A DNA stretch of 18,248 nucleotides from Rhodocyclales bacterium. Its GTDB lineage: Bacteria > Pseudomonadota > Gammaproteobacteria > Burkholderiales > Rhodocyclaceae. The notes under the pieces were generated by a model. The model was not told the DNA's origin and searched no databases. It was given only the letters and a program-made list of their open reading frames with translations. Location of the stretch: contig JAJTBM010000017.1 in the NCBI GenBank assembly GCA_021286885.1, positions 1 to 18,248 of the forward strand. The letters are read 5' to 3'. Each line of letters starts with the position of its first letter. Within the stretch, counting starts at the first letter, position 1. A program made the position numbers and the translations under genes. Positions 11,797 to 18,248 of this stretch are shown piece after piece.

Positions 11797-14370
11797 ATGA
11801 GCAAGCAGCTGATCATTGCGGAAAAACCCTCGGTAGCAGCAGACATCGCTCGTGCGATCGGCGGCTTCACCAAGGAAAAAGATTATTACGAGTCGGAGCA
11901 CTATGTGCTTTCGTCGGCGGTCGGCCATCTGCTCGAACTGAGCGTGCCGGCCGAGTTCGAGGTCAAGCGTGGGAAGTGGTCGTTTGCTCACTTGCCCGTG
12001 ATTCCGCCGCACTTTGCGCTGAATCCCATCGAAAAGACCGAAGACCGGCTCAAATTGCTAACCCGTCTGATCAAGCGCAAGGAAGTCACCGGCCTGATCA
12101 ACGCATGTGACGCGGGGCGCGAGGGTGAGCTGATCTTCAGCTTCATCGTCCAGCACGCGGGCACCAGCAAGCCCATCCAGCGCTTGTGGCTCCAGTCCAT
12201 GACCCCGGACGCGATCCGCAAGGGCTTTGCCCAGCTGCGCCCCGCCGCCGATGTGGCCGGCCTGCGCGAAGCCGCCATCTGCCGCGCCGAGAGCGACTGG
12301 CTGATCGGCATCAACGGCACCCGGGCCATGACCGCCTTCAATTCCAAGACCGGCGGTTTCCACCTGACCACCGTGGGGCGGGTTCAGACCCCCACCCTGG
12401 CCATTGTGGTGGAGCGGGAAGAAAAGATCCGCGCCTTCCGGCCCACCGATTACTGGGAACTGGAAGCCAGCTTCGCCTGCGCCGCCGGCGGCTATGCCGG
12501 GCGCTGGTTTGATGAAGCCTTCCGCAAGCCCGAAGAGGGCAGCCCCGGTGCCGAGCACGCCAATGCCCACCGGCTGTGGGACAAGGCCCGGGCCGACGCA
12601 ATCCGCAGCAAATGCACCGGCAAGCCGGGCGTGGTGGAAGAAGAGTCCAAGCCCTCCAGCCAGCTCTCGCCCCTGCTGTTCGACCTGACCTCGCTCCAGC
12701 GGGAGGCCAACGGGCGTTTTGGTTTCTCTGCCCGTACCACCCTGCAACTGGCTCAGGCCCTGTACGAAAAGCACAAGGTGCTGACCTATCCCCGGACCGA
12801 TGCCCGCGCCCTGCCCGAAGATTACGTGGGCCAGGTGTCCACCATCCTGGCCGGGCTGCCGGATGTGTATGCGCCCTTTGCCAACGAGATCGTCAAGCAC
12901 CAGTGGGTGCGCCCCAACAAGCGCATCTTCAACAACGCCAAGATCTCCGATCACTTTGCGATCATCCCCACTGGCACCGTCCCCAAGACCCTCTCGGAAG
13001 CCGAAGCCAAGATCTACGATCTGGTGACTCGCCGCTTCCTGTCGGTGTTCTACCCGGCAGCCGAATACCGGATCACCACCCGCATCACCCGGGTCGAGGG
13101 TGAGGCCTTCAAGACCGAAGGCAAGGTGCTGGTGCAGCCGGGCTGGCTGGCCGTGTATGGCAAGTCGGCAGCGGTGGCCGATGATGGCGGCACGCCCCAG
13201 CTGGTGGCCGTCGCCCCCGGCGAGCAGGTTGCCACCGAAGACATCCTGCAAAAGGCCCTCCAGACCAAGCCGCCCGCCCGCTTCAACGAAGCCACCTTGC
13301 TGTCGGCCATGGAAGGTGCCGGCAAGATGGTGGACGATGAAGAACTGCGCGCCGCCATGGCTGGTCGTGGTCTGGGCACCCCGGCCACCCGGGCCCAGAT
13401 CATCGAAAACCTGATCGGCGAAACCTACATGCTGCGCGATGGCAAGGATCTGATCCCCACCGCCAAGGCCTTTTCGCTCATCACCCTGCTGCGGGGTTTG
13501 GGTACCAACGAGCTGACCTCCCCCGAGCTGACCGGCGAGTGGGAATACAAGCTGGCCCAGATGGAGCAGGGCGCCTTGTCTCGGGCCGAGTTCATGGATC
13601 ACATCCAGACCATGACCCGGGACATCGTGGAGCGGGCCAAGCGCTACGAATCCGACACCGTGCCCGGCGACTTTGCCACCCTGGCAACTCCTTGCCCCAA
13701 GTGCGGCGGCACGGTCAAGGAGAACTACAAGAAGTTCGCCTGCCAGGGCTGCGACTGGAGCGCCTGGAAGATCGTGGCCGGGCGCCAGTTTGAGATCGCC
13801 GAGATCGAAACCCTGCTGTCCACGGGCCGGGTGGGCCCGCTGCTGGGCTTCCGCAACAAGATGGGCCGTTTGTTCAATGCCGAGATTCGGCTCAACGACG
13901 ACCAGCAGCCCGAGTTTGACTTCGGCCAACCCAAAGAGGACGAAAGCGCCGAGCCGGTGGATTTCTCCGACCAGGAATCCTTGGGCACCTGCCCCAAGTG
14001 CGGTGGCGCGGTGTTTGAGCACGGTTTGTCTTACGTCTGCGAAAAGTCGGTAGGCGCCGGGCGCAGTTGCGATTTCCGCTCGGGCAAGATCATCCTGCAG
14101 CAGCCCATCGAACGGGCGCAGATGCTCAAGCTCCTCAACGAGGGGCGCACCGAGCTGTTGCGGGGCTTTGTTTCGAGCCGGACCAAGCGCAAGTTCTCCG
14201 CCTTCCTGGTCAAGGAAAAGGACGGCAAGATCGGCTTCGAGTTCGAGAAGAAAGAGCCGAAGGAAGCCAAGGCGACCAAGGAGCCCAAGGAAGCCAAGGA
14301 GCCCAAGGCTCCGGCAGCCCGCAAGCCGGCGACGCGCAAGAAGGCCGGTGCCGACACCGACGCGGAATGA
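11797..14370 (+). CDS. topB: DNA topoisomerase III with C-terminal zinc ribbons
   Basis: This is a type IA topoisomerase that cuts one strand through a 5'-phosphotyrosine link and decatenates or relaxes DNA. The 857-residue protein starts MSKQLIIAEKPSVAADIARA. The TOPRIM fold has Glu9 and the acidic motif CDAGREGE (Asp105, Glu109, Glu111); the middle Asp of the common DxDxE is Gly107, a form seen in many TopB proteins. Catalytic Tyr331 lies in LTYPRTD, close to the E. coli position. Beyond the roughly 650-residue E. coli length come a four-Cys ribbon (C633, C636, C649, C652), a second one (C732, C735, C748, C758), and a tail from about 818 rich in K, E, P and A with repeated KEPKEAK. An AGGA touches the ATG, too close to be a good ribosome-binding site. 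Upstream frame extension to 11746 is not family-like. Synteny with dprA-smg is conserved in betaproteobacteria. Confidence 0.97.
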   Translation: MSKQLIIAEKPSVAADIARAIGGFTKEKDYYESEHYVLSSAVGHLLELSVPAEFEVKRGKWSFAHLPVIPPHFALNPIEKTEDRLKLLTRLIKRKEVTGLINACDAGREGELIFSFIVQHAGTSKPIQRLWLQSMTPDAIRKGFAQLRPAADVAGLREAAICRAESDWLIGINGTRAMTAFNSKTGGFHLTTVGRVQTPTLAIVVEREEKIRAFRPTDYWELEASFACAAGGYAGRWFDEAFRKPEEGSPGAEHANAHRLWDKARADAIRSKCTGKPGVVEEESKPSSQLSPLLFDLTSLQREANGRFGFSARTTLQLAQALYEKHKVLTYPRTDARALPEDYVGQVSTILAGLPDVYAPFANEIVKHQWVRPNKRIFNNAKISDHFAIIPTGTVPKTLSEAEAKIYDLVTRRFLSVFYPAAEYRITTRITRVEGEAFKTEGKVLVQPGWLAVYGKSAAVADDGGTPQLVAVAPGEQVATEDILQKALQTKPPARFNEATLLSAMEGAGKMVDDEELRAAMAGRGLGTPATRAQIIENLIGETYMLRDGKDLIPTAKAFSLITLLRGLGTNELTSPELTGEWEYKLAQMEQGALSRAEFMDHIQTMTRDIVERAKRYESDTVPGDFATLATPCPKCGGTVKENYKKFACQGCDWSAWKIVAGRQFEIAEIETLLSTGRVGPLLGFRNKMGRLFNAEIRLNDDQQPEFDFGQPKEDESAEPVDFSDQESLGTCPKCGGAVFEHGLSYVCEKSVGAGRSCDFRSGKIILQQPIERAQMLKLLNEGRTELLRGFVSSRTKRKFSAFLVKEKDGKIGFEFEKKEPKEAKATKEPKEAKEPKAPAARKPATRKKAGADTDAE

Positions 14371-14428
14371 GCCAGGAATAGCAGCTCCCCCGGCTGCACG
14401 ATCTGCGCATGGGTGTGTAGGGTGCCAC

Positions 14429-14457
14429 TTACTACTTTAGTATGGTGCCGATATACT
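14429..14457 (+). promoter_or_regulatory. Candidate promoter upstream of the DUF1631 gene
   Basis: The 184-base gap after topB has a locally AT-richer stretch at about 14427-14460. It contains a good -10 TATACT (14452-14457), 17 bases after a weak -35-like TTACTA (14429-14434). Just downstream, TGCGCG (14460-14465) and CGCGCA (14477-14482) form a short inverted repeat. A second -10-like TATAAC at 14538-14543 is too close to the ATG to be convincing. Confidence 0.35.
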
Positions 14458-14554
14458 CATGCGCGGACGTCCTTCACGCGCAAAAGCATGCGGGCTGTCC
14501 CTTTTGGCGTTTGAGCGTTTAACATGCCGCAACGTTCTATAACAGTTCTTCCTC

Positions 14555-16675
14555 ATGTCCCAAGGGCCCCTTTCCCATGACATTCCTGCCGACCGGGCGA
14601 GCCAGCTGCTGGCCCGCTGCCGGGAAGCCTTCCTGCAAGCGTTTGAGAACGCTGCCCGGGAAGTCATCCGGCACCCGACTTGGCTGCAGACCCTGCGCCG
14701 GGCGGCCGGGGAGTGTTTTGACGAACTGGCCGGAGACAAGGAGCAGGCCGGTTTTGAGCAGGCCTATGGGCTGACGGCTTCCCGCATCAGCCTGGTTCAC
14801 GACGAAGATCTGGATTTCTCCATTGAGCTGATCAACCTCGATCAGCGTCTGCGCGATAGTTGCGAGCGGGATCTGGCCGCCCTGCACATGCGCCTCAAAA
14901 CCCTGCTGAGCGTCTCCGACGCCCCCCTGCCCGAAGAATCTCCGGTGGGGAGCGAAAGCGTGTGCCGCGCCCTGCGGGTGCTCAAGGAAAGCGAAGACCT
15001 CAACCACGCCGATGCCATGTCCCTGCTGGGGCGCATCGAAAGCCCCCTGTGCCGCCATCTGCCCAATTTTTATCGGGAGATGGAGCGGGAGCTGGCCCAG
15101 GAAGGGATCGAATCCAAATACCGTATCCGCCAGTCGGGCGGCACCATCCGGCCCGAGCACCAGCGCCGGGTGGGGGATGAGCAGATTCCCGAGATCCCCA
15201 ACTACCAGGGCGGGGCGGGGGGCGGCATGTCCGGTGCGGGTTCTGGTGGCGGCTATGGCGGGGGCTATGGCGAAGCCATGCGCAATGATGCGCCCCGTTC
15301 GCCCATTGAAGCCCTGGGCATGACTGTCCGTCACCGGCGGGAGGCTTCGGGCCCCAGTCCTGGCAGCCAGGGTTTGTCCGGGTTTGGTGCGCCTGCCACC
15401 ACGGGCCCGACCCTGGACCCGGGGCTGGCCGCAGCCCTGATTGAGCGGATCGAAAGTTGGCTCGGTGAGCGCCAGCTCCAGGGCGACGGCATGCCCGTCT
15501 CCCTCTCGGGGAGCGAACTCGGCAGTCTGCTCAGTACCCAGCAAGCCATGGCGGTGGAAGTGGTGGAAACCGTCTGCGCCTACGCCCGTACCCATACCGC
15601 TTTGCCCGGCACCATCCGGGCCCTGATCAATCACCTGCGGGTGCCCCTGCTGCGCCTTGCGCTGCGCAGCGAGAACATGCTGAGCGCCGATGGCCACCCG
15701 GCCTTCAAGCTGGTGGATCTGATCGCCAATGTGGGCCGTACCCTGGCCCCCGATTGCCCCCAGGAGCTGCCCATCTGCCGGGGCATGATCCTGTCCGTGA
15801 AGCCCCTGGTCCAGGCCAGCCGGGTGAGCGACACCGATTTCACTGTCGCCCTGAGCAGCGTTGAAGCCCTGGTGGATGCCCGCAAGCGCGCCGCCTTTGC
15901 CCGGGCCGACAGCTACGCCGAGGGCGTGCGCCGGATGGAGCGCCGCGAAATCGCGCTGCACCTGGCAAGCCGCACCATCTACCTGCTGGTGGGCCACGAG
16001 GCGAGTGCCCCGGCCCGGGACTTCCTCGAAACCTTCTGGGTGCATGTGCTTGCCCAGACCGCGTATGTGCACGGCACCGACAGCCCCCTGTGGGCCTCCC
16101 GGGTCCAGACCGCCAACCGGCTGCTGGCCAGCACCGTGCCCCTCGCCACCCCGGCGGCACGCCAGGGGCTGACCGCCCAGCTGCCGGGCCTGATCCGGGA
16201 TCTGGAGGAAGGCTTGGGCTGGATCGGCATTCCGCCCGAGCGCATCAAGGAAAGCCTGGGCCCCTGCCTGGATCTGCATGCGGCGCTGCTCTCGGGCCGC
16301 TCGGTGCCGGCGCCCACCACCCGGGGGCGTCCGCCCCTGCCCACCCTGGGCTCGGTGGCCGAGCGCCCCGGCCTGCGGGTGCTCAAGCACAAGCAGCACG
16401 TGGCGGGCGAATTCCCCCTGCCGCCCGAATGGCAGCATCTGGAGGCGGGTGAATTCCTGGCCATTGGCCTGCCCGACAACACCGTGATGCGTGGTTTCGT
16501 GGCCATGATCGGCCCCTCCCGCCAGGTCATGCTGGTGGCCGATGGGGATAGCGACGCGGTGCTCGCCGTGACCGCCCGCGCCCTGGCCCAGCAGATTTCG
16601 TCCCACGACACCCGGCGCATCACCTTCAGTTCCCTGGTCGAAGAGGCCGCCATCGACAAGCTCGCCAAGAGCTGA
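14555..16675 (+). CDS. DUF1631 family protein of unknown function
   Basis: The 706-residue soluble protein starts MSQGPLSHDIPADRASQLLARC. I recognise the DUF1631 family from its N-terminal helical region, including the conserved SLVHDEDLDFSIELINLDQRL stretch near residues 80-100, and from the long helical C-terminal half. A glycine-rich, presumably flexible linker at about 216-241 (with GGGYGGGYGEA) separates the N-terminal 200 residues from the rest. The last roughly 90 residues (about 607-695), with GEFLAIGLPDNTVMRGFVAMIGP, look like the beta-rich PilZ-like end seen in some family members, but the RxxxR and D/NxSxxG c-di-GMP motifs are not evident. No signal peptide, membrane segment or enzyme motif is visible. 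No clear ribosome-binding site supports the ATG, though the next in-frame Met comes only after conserved sequence. Family members have at times been mislabelled as thymidine phosphorylase; nothing here supports that. Confidence 0.85.
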   Translation: MSQGPLSHDIPADRASQLLARCREAFLQAFENAAREVIRHPTWLQTLRRAAGECFDELAGDKEQAGFEQAYGLTASRISLVHDEDLDFSIELINLDQRLRDSCERDLAALHMRLKTLLSVSDAPLPEESPVGSESVCRALRVLKESEDLNHADAMSLLGRIESPLCRHLPNFYREMERELAQEGIESKYRIRQSGGTIRPEHQRRVGDEQIPEIPNYQGGAGGGMSGAGSGGGYGGGYGEAMRNDAPRSPIEALGMTVRHRREASGPSPGSQGLSGFGAPATTGPTLDPGLAAALIERIESWLGERQLQGDGMPVSLSGSELGSLLSTQQAMAVEVVETVCAYARTHTALPGTIRALINHLRVPLLRLALRSENMLSADGHPAFKLVDLIANVGRTLAPDCPQELPICRGMILSVKPLVQASRVSDTDFTVALSSVEALVDARKRAAFARADSYAEGVRRMERREIALHLASRTIYLLVGHEASAPARDFLETFWVHVLAQTAYVHGTDSPLWASRVQTANRLLASTVPLATPAARQGLTAQLPGLIRDLEEGLGWIGIPPERIKESLGPCLDLHAALLSGRSVPAPTTRGRPPLPTLGSVAERPGLRVLKHKQHVAGEFPLPPEWQHLEAGEFLAIGLPDNTVMRGFVAMIGPSRQVMLVADGDSDAVLAVTARALAQQISSHDTRRITFSSLVEEAAIDKLAKS

Positions 16676-16677
16676 GT

Positions 16678-16699
16678 CTGGCGCCGGGCCCGGGCGCAG
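16678..16699 (+). other. GC-rich hairpin after the DUF1631 stop
   Basis: Three bases past the stop, GCGCC (16681-16685) pairs with GGCGC (16693-16697) around a 7-base loop, with two extra pairs outside a one-base bulge. There is no following U-run, so a terminator role is only possible. Confidence 0.3.
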
Positions 16700-16714
16700 G
16701 GCCAAGGGTTGAAC

Positions 16715-16742
16715 TTGACGGAGTGGGGAATGTCTGTACATT
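16715..16742 (+). promoter_or_regulatory. Candidate sigma70 promoter of the uvrA-like gene
   Basis: TTGACG (16715-16720, five of six to the -35 consensus) is followed after 16 bases by TACATT (16737-16742, four of six to the -10 consensus). This gives a leader of about 60 bases before the ATG at 16812. The -10 is overlapped by the LexA-box match. Confidence 0.55.
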
Positions 16743-16749
16743 CTTCCAG
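16734..16749 (+). promoter_or_regulatory. LexA (SOS) box in front of the uvrA-like gene
   Basis: CTGTACATTCTTCCAG fits the LexA consensus CTGT-N8-ACAG at seven of eight fixed bases. It matches the E. coli uvrA box as I recall it (CTGTATATTCATTCAG) at 13 of 16, including an imperfect right half in both. It covers the candidate -10, where bound LexA would block RNA polymerase. Confidence 0.65.
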
Positions 16750-16811
16750 TGGTTTGCAGGGTGTTTCGATACGCCCGCACCCCTTTCAACCTTCCCGCCC
16801 GGTGTCCCGCC

Positions 16812-18248
16812 ATGTGTTCCGATCCCGCCTGCCAGGGTGATCACGCCCCGGCCATCCGCATACGCGGAGCCCGCCAGAACAACCTGAAAAACCTCTCCCT
16901 CGACATCCCCCACAACGAGTTGGTGGTGGTGACCGGCGTGTCCGGCTCGGGCAAGAGTTCGCTGGTGTTCGACACCCTGTATGCCGAGGGGCAGCGGCGC
17001 TACGTGGAGACGTTTTCGCCCTACGCCCGCCAGTTTCTCGACCGGATGGACAAGCCCCAGGTGGATCGGATCGAAGGGGTGCCGCCCGCCATTGCCATCG
17101 ACCAGACCAACCCGGTGCGCACCTCCCGCTCCACGGTGGGCACCATGACCGAGCTGGCCGACCACTTCAAGCTGCTCTACGCCCGGGCCGCCCGGCTCCA
17201 TTGCCGCCAGTGCGGCGCCCCGGTGAGCCGCGACACGCCCGCCAGCATCCAGGCCCGGGTGGCCGAGCTGGCCCAGGCGGCCGGCGACCCGCGTCTGGTG
17301 GTGAGTTTTCCGGTGCAGGTGCCGGCCAATTTCAGCGATGAAGAAATCACCGGCCTCCTCGCCCAGCAGGGCTACACCCGCATCCAGCAGCGGGAAGGCA
17401 GCCTGCTGCGGGTTGTGCAGGATCGTTTCCGGCTCAGCAACGCCGAGCCCGCCCGGGTGGCCGAGGCCATCGAGCTGGCCCTGCGTGCCGGTCATGGGCA
17501 GATGGCGCTGCATGCGCTGGGCGAGGGCGGGGCCGAGACCGTCTGGAAGTTCAGCGCCGGGCTCCACTGCGCCCCCTGCGATATCGCCTACGCCGACCCG
17601 ACCCCCAGCCTGTTCTCGTTCAATTCGCCCCTGGGCGCCTGCGATACCTGTCGTGGCTTCGGGCGGGTGATCGGGGTGGACATGGGCCTGGTGGTGCCGG
17701 ATGAATCCCTCAGCCTGGCCGAGGGGGCGGTCAAGCCCTGGCAGAGCCCCAGCTTCAAGGAGTGTCAGGACGACCTCACCCGCATGGCCGCCAAATACGG
17801 CGTGGCCATGGATATCCCGGTGCGCGACCTGCCCCCCGAGCACCGGGAATGGCTGTTCGAGGGCGACCCCAAATGGAAGAGTTGGGACAGCTCCTGGCCG
17901 CGCTACTGGTACGGCATCCGCCACTTTTTTGACTGGCTGGAAACTAAGGCCTACAAGATGCACATCCGGGTGCTGCTGTCCCGTTACCGTAGCTACACCG
18001 AATGCCCCGCCTGCCACGGCGCCCGGCTCAAGCCCGAGGCGCTGCTGTGGCACCTGCCTTCGGAAGGGGGCGCGCTGCCCATCCACCGGCTCATGGCCCT
18101 GCCGGTGGAAGACATCGTGCCCTTCGTGGCCGGGCTTCAGCTGCCCGCGCCTCTGGACGAAGCCACCGGCCTGCTGCTGGACGAGATCCGCGCCCGGCTG
18201 CGTTACCTGCAGGACGTGGGCCTGGGCTACCTGACCCTGGATCGCCAG
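16812..18248 (+). CDS. UvrA-family excinuclease ATPase, probably a divergent UvrA paralogue; 3' end outside window
   Basis: The frame is open from the ATG at 16812 through the window end (479 codons). UvrA dimers scan DNA for bulky damage and load UvrB. Seen here: Walker A GVSGSGKS at 42-49, and a UvrB-binding-type insertion after HCRQC at about 135. A zinc module C253-x2-C256-x20-C277-x2-C280 matches E. coli spacing, FSFNSPLGAC is canonical, and CPACHGARLKPEAL begins at 398. The stretch after Walker A differs from classical UvrA: ETFSPYARQFLDRMDKP replaces ESLSAYARQFL, and IDQTNPVRTSRSTVGTMTEL replaces the IDQKTTSxNPRSTVGT form. I associate this version with a second, often extended (tandem) proteobacterial UvrA rather than classical UvrA or the short DrrC-type UvrA2, which lacks the UvrB-binding region. 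The call rests on recalled family patterns. Its own promoter carries a LexA box. No strong ribosome-binding site is visible. Confidence 0.88.
   Translation, partial: MCSDPACQGDHAPAIRIRGARQNNLKNLSLDIPHNELVVVTGVSGSGKSSLVFDTLYAEGQRRYVETFSPYARQFLDRMDKPQVDRIEGVPPAIAIDQTNPVRTSRSTVGTMTELADHFKLLYARAARLHCRQCGAPVSRDTPASIQARVAELAQAAGDPRLVVSFPVQVPANFSDEEITGLLAQQGYTRIQQREGSLLRVVQDRFRLSNAEPARVAEAIELALRAGHGQMALHALGEGGAETVWKFSAGLHCAPCDIAYADPTPSLFSFNSPLGACDTCRGFGRVIGVDMGLVVPDESLSLAEGAVKPWQSPSFKECQDDLTRMAAKYGVAMDIPVRDLPPEHREWLFEGDPKWKSWDSSWPRYWYGIRHFFDWLETKAYKMHIRVLLSRYRSYTECPACHGARLKPEALLWHLPSEGGALPIHRLMALPVEDIVPFVAGLQLPAPLDEATGLLLDEIRARLRYLQDVGLGYLTLDRQ

Noticed and set aside
12058..14022. 654-codon minus-strand open frame opposite topB
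   Set aside because: Its product is low-complexity (Gly, Gln, His, Leu) with no family resemblance, and the plus strand is clearly topoisomerase III.
14253..14350. Short direct repeats at the 3' end of topB as a possible mobile or CRISPR-like element
   Set aside because: They are in-frame codon repeats for the KEPKEAK tail, irregular and without spacer structure.
14537..16813. 758-codon minus-strand open frame opposite the DUF1631 gene
   Set aside because: Longer than the real gene but low-complexity and without motifs; the plus-strand protein matches DUF1631.
16626..18086. 486-codon minus-strand open frame opposite the uvrA-like gene
   Set aside because: No domain is visible, and the plus strand carries Walker A and zinc motifs at correct spacing.

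Overview
The window is GC-rich, gene-dense chromosomal DNA from a Gram-negative proteobacterium. Gene content and order (def-fmt-htpX on one strand, a LysM protein then dprA-smg-topB on the other, followed by a DUF1631 gene) fit a betaproteobacterium, plausibly of the Rhodocyclales. That placement is an inference from synteny and protein character, not a database match. I see no rRNA, tRNA, CRISPR array, insertion sequence or phage gene.

Layout. Bases 1-6305 (+) hold two translationally coupled soluble sensor kinases. The first is a very large hybrid kinase (CBS, five PAS, two GAF, HisKA, HATPase, receiver, HPt) cut by the left edge. The second carries an N-terminal bacteriohemerythrin domain with all diiron ligands and has no receiver. 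A perfect 14-bp bidirectional terminator (6335-6370) separates them from the convergent minus-strand operon def-fmt-htpX (8815 down to 6404), which covers N-terminal maturation and membrane-protein quality control. From 8963 the plus strand carries a secreted LysM protein, dprA (ssDNA/RecA loader), smg (DUF494), topB (topoisomerase III with an extended zinc-ribbon and lysine-rich tail), a DUF1631 protein with a glycine-rich linker, and the first 479 codons of a UvrA-family protein that runs off the right edge.

How the genes work together. The two kinases look like one sensory unit that could combine a diiron O2/redox signal with several PAS/GAF/CBS inputs; no response regulator lies in the window. 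Def and Fmt act at the two ends of the formyl-methionine cycle. DprA, TopB and UvrA all act on DNA. The UvrA-like gene has its own promoter overlapped by a good LexA (SOS) box. Its sequence departs from classical UvrA at several normally fixed positions, so it is probably a second, divergent UvrA.

Most of the region is ordinary conserved core genome. The parts worth a second look are the hemerythrin-kinase/hybrid-kinase pair, the SOS-boxed divergent UvrA, and the stem-loop at the smg-topB junction.
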